In this document: piece after piece, positions 59,501-64,000 of the stretch
Layout of the letters: each line of letters starts with the position of its first letter
How positions within the stretch are numbered: position 1 is the first letter of the stretch
Assembly (NCBI GenBank): GCA_023548195.1
Contig: JAJHZJ010000043.1
Location: 558,001 to 622,000, forward strand
DNA from: Bettongia penicillata ogilbyi
Lineage: Eukaryota > Chordata > Mammalia > Diprotodontia > Potoroidae
Direction of reading: 5' to 3'
Length of the DNA: 64,000 bases
Notes under the pieces: generated by a model
Databases searched by the model: none
The model's input: only the letters and a program-made list of their open reading frames with translations
What the model was told of the DNA's origin: nothing
Translations under genes and position numbers: made by a program

Positions 59501-62500
59501 ACCTCTTCTCTATGCCTATCATAGAATGCAGCATTGACCAGTGCCTCGTTCACGACACCCCAAGCTCTGCCGGGGATGGAGGGTACAGGGGATACAGAGT
59601 TCAGCTTGAGAAAAACAGGAAGGCCTGCCTGGAAGCTCCACTGGGAACAGGAGGCATGTGGCCACTGGCGCACTGGGCCTTGTAGGGAAGGGAACTGGGA
59701 GTCTGGGGGGCTGGGCCTGGGTTCTACTTGGTAGATTTGAAGCCCAATGTGCATTTCTTACACTTCAATCAGAAGGAGGTCTTTCACTGGGATGCCTTTT
59801 GCATGGAGTGGTGTGGTTGCCTCAGTTTCTTCCCCTGTAAAATGAGTTGGTTAGAGTAGACAGTCACTCTGACCCTCCCAACTCCAGTCTTCAGTGATCT
59901 GTGCTCTGGACCTCAAAGGAGACTTAATAGGCTGAATGATCTCTAGGGGATACACAAGGTCTCAGGAGATCACTGGCCTGGGGATCTCCCAGGTGAGGAA
60001 GCCCTGCAGCCTCCGCAAAGGGGCTCGCTCTCTAGACAATAGCCACCAGAGGCAACACTTGAACTGAGGTCTTGGGACTTTGAGGTCAGCTCTCTCTCCT
60101 CCATACCACACTGCCTCTCTCAATTAATTGAACATGACAAGAATTCGGTGACACCCTAAACAGACTTGCTCCATGACCCCCTCCAACCTCCTCGGACAGC
60201 TGGGTTTACTCTAGTCACTGAGTCACCCCAGCCAGCAGACCCCGCACACCTCTGTACACCCACTTGGCAGGGCCCTGGAGGTCACCCCTGCACAGCCAGG
60301 TGACCCCTGGATTTGCCTTCCCCAGGGACAGACAGTGGAGAACTTAAAGGCGCAGGCACTCTGCTCTTGGACCGCCAAGAAAGAGAACCACTTGAATTTC
60401 TCTAAGCATGACATCATCACTGTTCTGGAGCAGCAGGAAAACTGGTGGTTTGGGTCGGTGCATGGAGGCAGGGGCTGGTTCCCCAAGTCCTATGTCAAGA
60501 TCATTGCGGGGCCGGAAACCAGGAAGGAAGAGTGAGTATCTGCGTCCAGGCCAAGAGGAGCTCGGCCCGCCCCCTCTGGGAATCCCCCCCAGTCCTCTGA
60601 GGAAGGGCTGCCCTTGGTGGGAGAAGAGGTTAGAGGCTGCATTCCCCTGGGGTCCTCCCTGGACCTCACCCAGGCCTGGGGCTCTAATGGAACATTTAGT
60701 AGTAGTGATAATCGTGGCTAGTGTGATCTTGCACTTCAGGACTTGCCCATGTTTTCCACCAGCATCTCCTTCCATTCTCACAGCACCCTGGGAACTAAGG
60801 TGATCCCCATTTTATAGATGTGCCAACTGATTTGAACCCAGGAATTTCTGACTCCACCACTCTGCCTTCCCTTCTGTTACTCCCCTTCCTGAGCTGATGT
60901 TAGACACAGGACGCAGAGCAGTTTGTCCTGAGGAATGGGGGCAAGAAAGGGTGGAGGAGTGTAGAACAAGCAGCAGGGCATGCCGAGGAGAGGCTGGAGC
61001 TCATCCCCTGAGATCAGTGGAAGCCAGGCTCACTCGGGCCAGAGCCTGCGGCTGTTATTGGAGAATAGAGGGTCCCATTGAAGTAGAGCACAGGATGCAG
61101 GAAGGGGAGGCCTGAGAGATGACACTGTGTGCAAGGGCCTGGCAGGATCCTCATTGTTCAGCTGAGGACCCTGGGAGCACAGAAGTTCAGTAACCTGCCA
61201 GATTGGAACTCAGGGCTCCATGACCTTTGGACATATCTGTGCCCAGGATGCTTCAATTGAGGCTCAGTGGTCATATACCTTGGTTTAAAGGAGTCACAGA
61301 CTTGTTGTGCCTCTGGTATGCAGCGCAGTGCCTAGTACCCAGGAGTTGCTCAGTCAGTGTTGACTGACATTTACGCAGTACTGACAGGGGACCCTGTAGA
61401 GTGCCGGGTTTGGGAAGCAGCAGCAGCAATCAGAGGGGCTGCTGGGAAGCCCCCCAGCTGAGCCCAGGAGCCCATGGACACAGCCTTGTAGCGGGGCCAA
61501 TGGAGAGTACTGACAGACAGACACACCCCATGAGAACAAAGGGATGAGTGAGCAAACAGATAAAAGAAAGAATGACTGAAGGAGGGAATGAACAAACAAG
61601 TGATGGATGAGTGGAGAAACAGGTGAATTACCAAAGGGATGAGTGAATAAGTGAATGAAGCAGATGAACAGACAAGAGAGTGATTGAGTGTGTGAAAGAC
61701 TGAAAGGTGAGCAAATGACCCGATGGACGACTAGACAAGGGAACAGAGCCCTGGGCAGGAGGCACTTGCTCCCTCATAAAATGAGGTGACAATCCCAGAG
61801 GGAGGTGGAAGGGCAGAGGGACAAGACTATAATGAGTGACACACCCTGGGACCCTGGGGGAGGCCTCGTCACCACCAACGTGACAGAAGGTTTCTGCATA
61901 CCAAGCACTGGGCTTGAGCTCACTAGACCCATTGGACGTCTGAGGAGACTGAGGCAGACAGCGAGACACGGCCCCACATTGAGTTGTGGCCTGGTCTGGT
62001 GTGACATTGGGCTTCCCTGTCCTGCTCTTGGGAGGTCTCATGGGAGCTAGAGGGCCTGGGGGGAGTGGACAGAATTTCTCAGGGGAGGACCACCTTGGCG
62101 CCTTCTCAGTTGGGGGCCTGGCCGGAGATGGAGCTGGGAGGCTGGGAGACTGCCACCTGCCCAGAGGCACTCCCCCATACCCCCTCTCATTTTTACCTAT
62201 AGACCAGAAGCTGTCTATGCCACCATCAACCGGAAGCCAAGTAGCACGGGTGCAGTGCTGGGAGAAGGTAAGGGTCTGACTCTGGAGCTGCTTCCTTGGC
62301 CAGGAGGGCACCTTGATGCATGCCCCAGGTGCTGCACTGGGCATCAGTTCCTTGGTGGGGGTAGGGGGCGGGGCTCACCATTTTCAGTCAACTGTCACCT
62401 CCTTGGGATTTATGAAATATTCATTGTGCACCAGTTTGTGGTGTGCACATGCACATATACATAGAGGTAGATGCAAACCAGAGTGGTTTGGGGAGCAGGG

Positions 62501-63214
62501 GGCAGACCAGGAAAGGATGAGGTTGAGGCACCAAAGGTGGGACAGTATAGGGCAAAGGCACTGAGGTGGGAGATGAACTGAGAGAAGGCTAGTTGGTCTG
62601 GAATGTCTGGGGAGGCCTAAAAACCAGGTTTGGAACTAGAGGAACTTGCGTTTGGTCCCAGGGCAGGATTAGGGTCATGGACCCCTTTGGCACCATTCAC
62701 TCGATGTCTAAATGTAGGGCGGTGGGATGACCTGACTCCTGATCCTGCCTCAGTTTCCTCATCTGTAAAATGGGATCATAGTAGCACCACCTACCAGGGT
62801 GGAGATGGTAACACTTGAGTAGGTGCAAGATAACCACTGTTATTAAGGTTGTGACTTCCTAGCCAGCAGCGCCTGGTACAGGGTCAGAGGGAGTCACTGG
62901 TCACATTCATTTGGGACCAGACTGAGCCACGTGGTGAGACAGCAGGGCCTCCCCGCAGGCGCTGGCCTTGCTCCCAGGAGCACCAGGACCTGCCCGTCAG
63001 GCCTGTCCTTCAGTAGCCAAGTCGCCACTTCCTTTCCTTCCCGGCAGAATACATAGCCCTCTACTCTTACTCAAGCTCGGAGCCTGGTGACCTGACCTTC
63101 ACTGAGGGGGAGGAGATACTAGTCACCCGGAAGGATGGGGAGTGGTGGACAGGGACCATTGACAACCGAGCCGGCATCTTCCCGTCCAATTATGTCCGAG
63201 CGAAGGAGGCTGAG
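21177..63214 (+). CDS. ITSN2: Intersectin-2 gene, 5' and middle part (exons spanning EH1 to SH3-C); continues past the right edge
   Basis: This multi-exon gene encodes an endocytic and signalling scaffold that binds NPF proteins through EH domains and proline-rich partners (dynamin, synaptojanin, N-WASP family) through SH3 domains. I joined 23 coding exons using GT-AG sites and reading phase; without the cassette exon at 49531 they sum to 3000 nt, an uninterrupted 1000 codons beginning [12 protein letters not shown]. Order of domains: EH1 about residues 23-111, Ser/Pro-rich linker, EH2 about 240-330, charged coiled coil about 360-705, SH3-A about 721-777, SH3-B about 860-917, SH3-C about 946-996. 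The sequence sides with ITSN2 rather than ITSN1 throughout (for example [17 protein letters not shown] and [13 protein letters not shown]). SH3-D/E and DH-PH-C2 are not in the window. Identity is by recalled human and mouse ITSN2 sequences, not by a search. The gene looks intact and under constraint. Confidence 0.96.
21835..21927 (+). CDS. ITSN2: ITSN2 exon, start of EH1 (codons 11-41)
   Basis: The acceptor is 'gtgtgttttag' and the donor gtcagt. It encodes [19 protein letters not shown] and the first EH1 helix up to HITG. About seven of 31 residues differ from recalled human ITSN2, mostly conservatively. Phase 1 at both ends. Confidence 0.95.
22225..22400 (-). repeat. Antisense MIR/THER-like SINE in intron 2
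   Basis: The phrases 'gcacctactgtgtgccgga', 'tttgatcctcacagccccct' and 'gagggtcacacagctggg' are in antisense CORE-SINE order. Confidence 0.6.
22769..22832 (+). CDS. ITSN2: ITSN2 exon, EH1 (codons 42-62)
   Basis: Acceptor 'ttctgccgcag', donor gtaaag. It encodes [20 protein letters not shown] and two bases of the Trp codon. This is the EH1 segment leading into the conserved Trp63 of the NPF pocket. Confidence 0.95.
22833..28589. other. ITSN2: Intron between the two EH1 exons (5.8 kb)
   Basis: No further exon is recognisable. An antisense SINE lies at about 25550-25760, after a GA-rich tract at 25495-25555. A near-perfect palindrome is at 27244-27270. The stretch 23520-25200 is purine-rich, non-coding and not assignable by eye; it could be an old retroelement internal region. 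Confidence 0.5.
25550..25760 (-). repeat. Antisense tRNA-headed SINE
   Basis: 'gatcctcacagtaactttca', 'gcagatgaggaaactgagac', 'tgtccagggtcacacagcat' and 'cccattgtgccattttgctg' are in the order of an antisense marsupial CORE-SINE with its tRNA-like head on the right. Confidence 0.65.
28590..28753 (+). CDS. ITSN2: ITSN2 exon, EH1 EF-hand and linker start (codons 63-117)
   Basis: Acceptor 'tttgctctcag', donor gtagca (weak). It completes Trp63 and encodes [20 protein letters not shown], with the calcium-binding loop D67 to E78, followed by the conserved [20 protein letters not shown] linker. The EF-loop acidic residues are all present. Confidence 0.96.
28754..30467. other. ITSN2: Intron, no exon or clear repeat seen
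   Basis: I found no open frame resembling ITSN2 isoforms and no repeat I could name with confidence. Confidence 0.4.
30468..30671 (+). CDS. ITSN2: ITSN2 exon, Ser/Pro-rich linker (codons 118-185)
   Basis: Acceptor 'gtcccctgcag', donor gtatgt. It encodes [19 protein letters not shown], then a Ser/Thr-rich stretch and [20 protein letters not shown]. This linker between EH1 and EH2 is the least conserved part relative to human; the NLSIP and [16 protein letters not shown] motifs are retained. Confidence 0.95.
30760..30856 (+). CDS. ITSN2: ITSN2 exon, linker (codons 186-217)
   Basis: Acceptor 'tttcttgtag', donor gtacaa; the preceding intron is only 88 nt. It encodes [20 protein letters not shown] and [12 protein letters not shown], matching human ITSN2 with few changes. 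Confidence 0.95.
31541..31680 (+). CDS. ITSN2: ITSN2 exon, linker and start of EH2 (codons 218-264)
   Basis: Acceptor 'cccctgcag', donor gtgagc. It encodes [20 protein letters not shown], then [20 protein letters not shown] and MTGYLSG, the first helix of EH2. Confidence 0.96.
31681..34281. other. ITSN2: Intron with antisense L2-like remnants (2.6 kb)
   Basis: About 31930-32640 and 33060-33900 have the GA-rich, L2-antisense character ('gcactgaacctggcacatag', 'ctgagctctggcagaaggct', 'gcagccaggcatgggatgac'). No extra exon is seen. Confidence 0.4.
34282..34345 (+). CDS. ITSN2: ITSN2 exon, EH2 (codons 265-285)
   Basis: Acceptor 'ttctgtcctccag', donor gtgagt. It encodes [20 protein letters not shown] plus two bases of Trp286, exactly the same length as the matching EH1 exon (64 nt), showing the internal EH duplication at exon level. 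Confidence 0.96.
35049..35186 (+). CDS. ITSN2: ITSN2 exon, EH2 EF-hand (codons 286-331)
   Basis: Acceptor 'atttccttcag', donor gtaagt. It encodes [20 protein letters not shown], with the EF loop D290 to E301 intact, then [20 protein letters not shown] and LVPPPF. Almost identical to human ITSN2. Confidence 0.97.
35187..38435. other. ITSN2: Intron (3.2 kb)
   Basis: A short GA tract lies at 35701-35717. T-rich sequence around 36840-37260 resembles an old antisense LINE but I cannot name it. No exon is recognised. Confidence 0.4.
38436..38521 (+). CDS. ITSN2: ITSN2 exon, EH2 to coiled-coil linker (codons 332-360)
   Basis: Acceptor 'cattttttctag', donor gtacca. It encodes [20 protein letters not shown] then EPPQKKLP, corresponding to human GGKQVDSVNG...EEEPQKKLP. 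Confidence 0.94.
38904..39154 (+). CDS. ITSN2: ITSN2 exon, coiled coil start (codons 361-444)
   Basis: Acceptor 'cacctgtttag', donor gtaatg, phase 0 at the end. It encodes [20 protein letters not shown] and an Arg/Glu/Gln-rich helix. Relative to human it lacks a four-residue RLEK-type repeat before [15 protein letters not shown] content is high and both strands are open, which produces long shadow frames. Confidence 0.96.
40640..40880 (-). repeat. Antisense SINE with RTE-like tail
   Basis: Read on the minus strand it has the RTE-type 3' part in the same order as the element at 6671-6983: 'gtgacctgcatagtcctt', 'cactcaaaacaaaatcaagt' and 'gcatggtcttcttaggcaa'. It is older than that copy. Confidence 0.7.
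41651..42180. repeat. 27-bp minisatellite, 19 full copies plus a partial
   Basis: The unit starts acctctgca or acctctgct and contains ctctggccga. Nineteen units fit exactly between 41651 and 42163 (513 bp), followed by a decayed partial copy. Read in one plus frame each unit is nine codons of the form T-S-A-[AST]-S-[LP]-A-[DS]-L, and the opposite strand is also open. Variants are clustered: units with ccg (Pro) lie in copies 11-14 and units with agt replacing gac in copies 16 and 18. The flanks are L2-like, and no ATG-initiated or spliced coding use is evident. Confidence 0.95.
42181..42545 (+). repeat. L2-like LINE 3' region
   Basis: 'ctgcaccactgcaataattc', 'ccactccagtccatcttcta', 'gttcaaccatgtcatcctct' and 'ctgtttggtgttcaaagccc' follow the L2 order. 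The minisatellite appears to have grown at its 5' edge. Confidence 0.65.
42780..42985 (+). repeat. MIR/THER-like SINE 3' part
   Basis: 'gataataatagcccctacct', 'gttgtgaggatccagtgaga' and 'gcacacagtaggtggttaat' are in CORE-SINE plus orientation. The head is degraded and partly antisense-like sequence precedes it. Confidence 0.55.
43902..44051 (+). CDS. ITSN2: ITSN2 exon, coiled coil (codons 445-494)
   Basis: Acceptor 'ttttctcacag', donor gtgaga. It encodes [20 protein letters not shown] and continues to [11 protein letters not shown]; phase 0 at both ends. Confidence 0.96.
44395..45860 (-). repeat. Long antisense L2-type LINE
   Basis: It starts with the tail-like 'gcgtttattaagcacctatt' and 'aaggagctcacagtctaatg' and continues 'gtgtaagaagactgggaagg', 'gatgttgcagcagtgaaac', 'ggtgtctattggacaggaca' and 'cactttggagagagcagttt', collinear with an antisense L2 3' end and ORF2. 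About 1.45 kb is recognisable, making it the longest L2 here. It lies in the ITSN2 intron, antisense to the gene. Confidence 0.65.
45890..46035 (+). repeat. Short L2-like 3' end
   Basis: 'cattagactgagtctcttga', 'gcctggcacacagttggtgc' and 'ttaataaatgcttattgact' form an L2 3' terminus, about 100 bp before the next exon. Confidence 0.6.
46135..46275 (+). CDS. ITSN2: ITSN2 exon, coiled coil (codons 495-541)
   Basis: Acceptor 'ggccttcggacag', donor gtgatg. It encodes [20 protein letters not shown], then [20 protein letters not shown]; phase 0 at both ends. Confidence 0.96.
46563..46650 (+). CDS. ITSN2: ITSN2 exon, coiled coil (codons 542-570)
   Basis: Acceptor 'ttttttctgtaag', donor gtgagt. It encodes [20 protein letters not shown] and QHLQPDSSA, matching human [20 protein letters not shown]. 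Confidence 0.94.
46651..48854. other. ITSN2: Intron (2.2 kb) with three old SINEs
   Basis: A CT-rich tract lies at 47715-47785. SINE remnants are at about 47870-48020 (plus; 'gctgtgtggtcctagatgaa', 'cctcagtttcctccccta'), 48180-48325 (minus; 'atgacttgcccaaggtcatg') and 48495-48640 (minus; 'gtgtgccaggcactgtgcc', 'gaggaaactgaggcagcc'). Confidence 0.55.
48855..48994 (+). CDS. ITSN2: ITSN2 exon, coiled coil (codons 571-617)
   Basis: Acceptor 'tatgcattttag', donor gtaagc, ending in phase 0. It encodes [20 protein letters not shown] then [20 protein letters not shown] and NSELK, matching human [20 protein letters not shown]. Confidence 0.95.
49531..49611 (+). CDS. ITSN2: ITSN2 cassette exon: 27-codon leucine-rich insert in the coiled coil
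   Basis: The acceptor 'gccttatctttcag' and a weak donor, aag|gttact, bound 81 nt that keep phase 0. It encodes [20 protein letters not shown] then HLFLLLK. The human ITSN2 protein reference carries a segment here, beginning CGNMDD and ending LFLLLK, that is skipped in other isoforms; by my recollection 20 of 27 residues agree. It would add a hydrophobic patch to an otherwise charged coiled coil. Not counted in the 1000 codons. Confidence 0.82.
51640..51770 (+). repeat. RTE-like LINE/SINE 3' end
   Basis: 'gacctggctctggcatgtga', 'tatcattttggtcctcttca' and 'agaacaaaggactgccgcc' follow the RTE 3' end pattern (ggtcctcttcgagaa...aaggac). Short and partial. Confidence 0.5.
51960..52290 (-). repeat. 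Antisense LINE 3' end containing a GA/GACA microsatellite
   Basis: The T-rich start ('gttttttttttattgatatt', then 'gttggtctttacatt') is followed by 'cttttcctttcccagtcaga', an antisense LINE 3' UTR layout. At 52065-52150 purine repeats (AGAC, AGAG) have expanded inside it. Confidence 0.55.
52640..53260 (-). repeat. Antisense L2-like fragment
   Basis: 'ggagtttggccaagagatgg', 'aatgccaatgatatgaaaga' and neighbouring GA-rich text correspond to an inner antisense L2 part. Boundaries approximate. Confidence 0.4.
53275..53500 (-). repeat. Antisense MIR/THER1-like SINE
   Basis: 'tgagcgtttattaaatatcc', 'gtgtgccaagcaccgtgc', 'gtttgatcctcacagcaaac' and 'atggctggtgagggtctgaa' are in antisense CORE-SINE order, followed by a TTTC run. 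Confidence 0.7.
53715..54116 (-). mobile_element. L1 3' end forming the 3' part of the ERP44 chimera
   Basis: On the minus strand this is an L1 3' UTR ending in an A-rich tail (plus-strand 'ttttttaaattttttttcta' directly after 53714). Diagnostic plus-strand phrases are 'agacagtatgcagtctgaaa', 'gcattgctgagaagagctaa' and 'gtcatcacacagtgtggttg'. It changes into ERP44-derived sequence at about 54112-54118 without a gap. Confidence 0.75.
54117..55333 (-). pseudogene. ERP44: ERP44 processed pseudogene, fused at its 3' end to L1
   Basis: Parent: ERp44, a thioredoxin-fold chaperone of the early secretory pathway. On the minus strand, conceptual fragments match it in order: [12 protein letters not shown] (start at 55220), [20 protein letters not shown], then a frameshift into a segment aligned with the CRFS site in which Cys is Tyr ([10 protein letters not shown]), [60 protein letters not shown] and SGDN, ending about seven codons before the stop. 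No introns, several frameshifts and in-frame stops. About 110 bp of apparent 5' UTR (55221-55333) is included, but no 3' UTR. The identification comes from recalled human ERp44. The copy is dead. Confidence 0.88.
55786..56030 (-). repeat. Antisense tRNA-headed marsupial SINE
   Basis: 'ttttcttagcaaagatactg', 'gctcattttacagatgagaa', 'cgcccagggtcacacagcta' and 'gactctaggcctagcattct' are in the same order as the element at 6612-7170. Confidence 0.75.
56385..56556. repeat. Tandem duplication of a unit ending in a long GT microsatellite
   Basis: The unit 'gaagctagtgatgtttagtt' + 'tgagaagaaagagagacaga' + GA run + (GT)n occurs twice: about 56385-56473 and 56475-56556. The non-repeat halves are nearly identical, so the duplication is recent. 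Confidence 0.9.
57156..57295 (+). CDS. ITSN2: ITSN2 exon, end of the coiled coil (codons 618-663)
   Basis: Acceptor 'cttcttccttag', donor gtgagg. It encodes [20 protein letters not shown] then [20 protein letters not shown] and EEEVAT, matching human [20 protein letters not shown]. Confidence 0.96.
57296..58452. other. ITSN2: Intron, no exon or clear repeat seen
   Basis: L2 tail-like text is possible near 57590-57700 ('gctccttgagggcagacctg') but too short to call. Nothing else is recognised. Confidence 0.4.
58453..58577 (+). CDS. ITSN2: ITSN2 exon, charged KLERQ-type helix (codons 664-705)
   Basis: Acceptor 'cactttttaag', donor gtgagg. It encodes [20 protein letters not shown] then [20 protein letters not shown]. 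With the next exon it makes this region some 20 residues shorter than the human long form, which has additional EERKAEEKQ-type repeats before SH3-A. Confidence 0.93.
58705..58826 (+). CDS. ITSN2: ITSN2 exon, first half of SH3-A (codons 706-746)
   Basis: Acceptor 'cctctccttcag', donor gtaggg. It encodes [20 protein letters not shown] and [27 protein letters not shown] is the SH3 ALYDY motif; the D/E-M-SF-GD segment is the RT loop. Confidence 0.95.
58905..58988. repeat. 21-bp tandem repeat just upstream of a splice acceptor
   Basis: The unit ctgcctcccccatcaccccag is repeated about three times within the last 100 nt of the intron, ending 17 nt before the exon at 59005. It replaces the region where branch point and upstream pyrimidine tract are expected. 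Confidence 0.85.
59005..59183 (+). CDS. ITSN2: ITSN2 exon, second half of SH3-A (codons 747-805)
   Basis: Acceptor 'cttctttctttag', donor gtaagt. It encodes [20 protein letters not shown] then [11 protein letters not shown], the end of SH3-A, and the linker [20 protein letters not shown]. The Trp of the n-Src/distal region and the GWFPxNYV motif are intact. Confidence 0.96.
59321..59465 (+). CDS. ITSN2: ITSN2 exon, SH3-A to SH3-B linker (codons 806-854)
   Basis: Acceptor 'ccccgccgcag', donor gtgtgt. It encodes [20 protein letters not shown] then [20 protein letters not shown] and HGQ, nearly identical to human in the second part. Confidence 0.95.
59466..60325. other. ITSN2: Intron with a degraded SINE
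   Basis: 'gttgcctcagtttcttcccc' and 'tgtaaaatgagttgg' near 59816-59852 are the centre of a MIR-like SINE. The rest is unassigned. Confidence 0.45.
60326..60531 (+). CDS. ITSN2: ITSN2 exon, complete SH3-B (codons 855-922)
   Basis: Acceptor 'ttgccttccccag', donor gtgagt. It encodes [20 protein letters not shown] then [20 protein letters not shown] and [18 protein letters not shown]. Only about two of 56 domain residues differ from recalled human ITSN2; the noncanonical ALCSW in place of ALYDY is an ITSN feature. Confidence 0.97.
60532..62202. other. ITSN2: Intron with MIR and degenerate simple repeat
   Basis: An antisense MIR-like SINE lies at about 60690-60870 ('ctcacagcaccctgggaact', 'ccccattttatagatgtgcc'). 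Short SINE-like text occurs near 61140-61230. A degenerate GATGAGTGAA-type repeat is at about 61540-61725. Confidence 0.5.
61540..61725. repeat. Degenerate GAATGA/GATGAGTG simple repeat
   Basis: Words such as gatgagtga, gaatgaac, gtgaatgaag and gatgaacaga recur every 4-12 bp over about 185 bp. It looks like an old tetranucleotide array now decayed. Confidence 0.6.
62203..62267 (+). CDS. ITSN2: ITSN2 exon, SH3-B to SH3-C linker (codons 923-944)
   Basis: Acceptor 'tttttacctatag', donor gtaagg. It encodes [20 protein letters not shown], matching human [20 protein letters not shown]. Confidence 0.94.
62730..62850 (+). repeat. MIR-like SINE
   Basis: 'ctgcctcagtttcctcatct', 'gtaaaatgggatcatagtag' and 'ataaccactgttattaag' are in plus-strand CORE-SINE order. 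Confidence 0.6.
63048..63214 (+). CDS. ITSN2: ITSN2 exon, complete SH3-C (codons 945-1000)
   Basis: Acceptor 'cttcccggcag', donor gtagag (weak), phase 0 at the end. It encodes [20 protein letters not shown] then [20 protein letters not shown] and [20 protein letters not shown], the WW pair and the PSNYV motif are all present. The human exon also ends after the corresponding Glu. Confidence 0.95.
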
Positions 63215-64000
63215 GTAGAGACACGCGGCTGGCGGTGCCTTGAGGGAAGGGGGTAGCTGAGCACAGAGGCAGAGTGCAGTCTAGTTTGGCCGGGCCTCTG
63301 GGCAGTGCCAGCTGTCAACTCTCTGGGCCTTGAGGGAGCCACTGCATCATTAAGGCACCCACACTATATCACAGTCAGCTATTATTAGCTATTATCAGCA
63401 ATCAGATGTTGATGAAGGACCTCCTGTGTGCAGAAATCCCGAGTTGTATGTGAGGATATAGTAGGAGAGTCCCAGGCTGCCCCGGCAAGGTCCAGGTCAT
63501 CTGGTCCAGAGGGAGAGAGCCAGGGGAGGGGGGTTCCACTGGTCCCTCACTAGCCATCTTTAAAGCCCCAAGAAGGGAAGACAGGAAGGGGTGACCCACC
63601 TGGCCAGCATCCAGCAGGTTCATGTGCCAGTGAGAAGGTCCACGGAGAGGCCTCCACCTTTGTCAGCTGCAGTCCTGAAGTGGGCTTGACACTTCAGAGC
63701 AGTAGTCATCCCTTGTGTGTCCTTCGCGCTACACCTTCTTATGAGGTTAGGCATCTGTGAAACACCTACCATGTGCTTTGTCAGGTAGCATCAGCCGAAG
63801 GGGACTTGTTTCCTCTTTTGTGCAGCGGTGAAACACAGAAAGACAGGCTGACAGCTGGGCCACCCCCTCACCAAAATTCTGATGTGGCAAATAGAGGACC
63901 AGATGGCGCGTTTGTGGCCCAAGACCAGGGAGCTTGATGGGACCTGGGGAGTGCCCTAGGATATTATAGGGACAGTGAGGGGGTCTCATACCCGAGAGCC
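63215..64000. other. ITSN2: Intron following SH3-C, running off the right edge
   Basis: No exon is seen before the end of the window; the next would encode the linker to SH3-D. No clear repeat was recognised. Confidence 0.5.

Noticed and set aside
61628..62344. 238-codon open frame on the minus strand
   Set aside because: It covers a simple repeat, intron sequence and the reverse of an ITSN2 exon; no family resemblance.

Overview
The window is vertebrate nuclear DNA, almost certainly from a marsupial. It contains a multi-exon gene with GT-AG introns. The interspersed repeats are of marsupial type: tRNA-headed SINEs beginning like ggggcagctaggtggyacagtgga, SINEs with an RTE-like tail ending near caatgaaggacaaacaca, L2 and MIR/THER1-like elements, and L1 copies whose antisense 3' ends read like known marsupial L1s. 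Nothing bacterial, plasmid-like or CRISPR-like is present. Species cannot be settled from the sequence.

The only functional protein-coding gene I can support is intersectin-2 (ITSN2) on the plus strand. It starts in an exon at 21177 (ATG 21209) and runs off the right end. I could place 23 constitutive coding exons between 21209 and 63214. They join without a frameshift or stop into exactly 1000 codons: EH1, linker, EH2, a long charged coiled coil, then SH3-A, SH3-B and SH3-C. The remaining SH3-D/E and the DH-PH-C2 part of the long isoform must lie to the right. An additional 81-nt in-frame cassette exon (49531-49611) encodes a leucine-rich peptide and matches an alternative segment I remember from human ITSN2.

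Positions 1-21176 hold no recognisable coding exon and are probably upstream sequence or intron 1. They are a repeat graveyard: a four-level nested insertion (6.1-8.0 kb), a probable solo LTR (11.3-11.9 kb), several antisense L1 3' ends, a GATG microsatellite and an antisense L1 split by a 5'-intact, 3'-truncated sense L1 fragment flanked by perfect 12-bp target-site duplications (16.3-17.4 kb). No typical CpG-island promoter of ITSN2 was recognised; the only CpG-dense stretch is the L1 5' UTR.

The introns carry more structure. There is a 19-copy 27-bp minisatellite (41.65-42.17 kb), a long antisense L2 (44.4-45.85 kb), and an antisense ERP44 processed pseudogene whose 3' end is replaced by an L1 3' end, the whole bracketed by a degenerate duplication (53.7-55.35 kb). 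A tandemly duplicated GT microsatellite lies at 56.4 kb and a 21-bp tandem repeat sits in the splice-acceptor region before the exon at 59005. The most notable observations are the ERP44/L1 chimera, the 3'-truncated L1 insertion and the conserved cassette exon.
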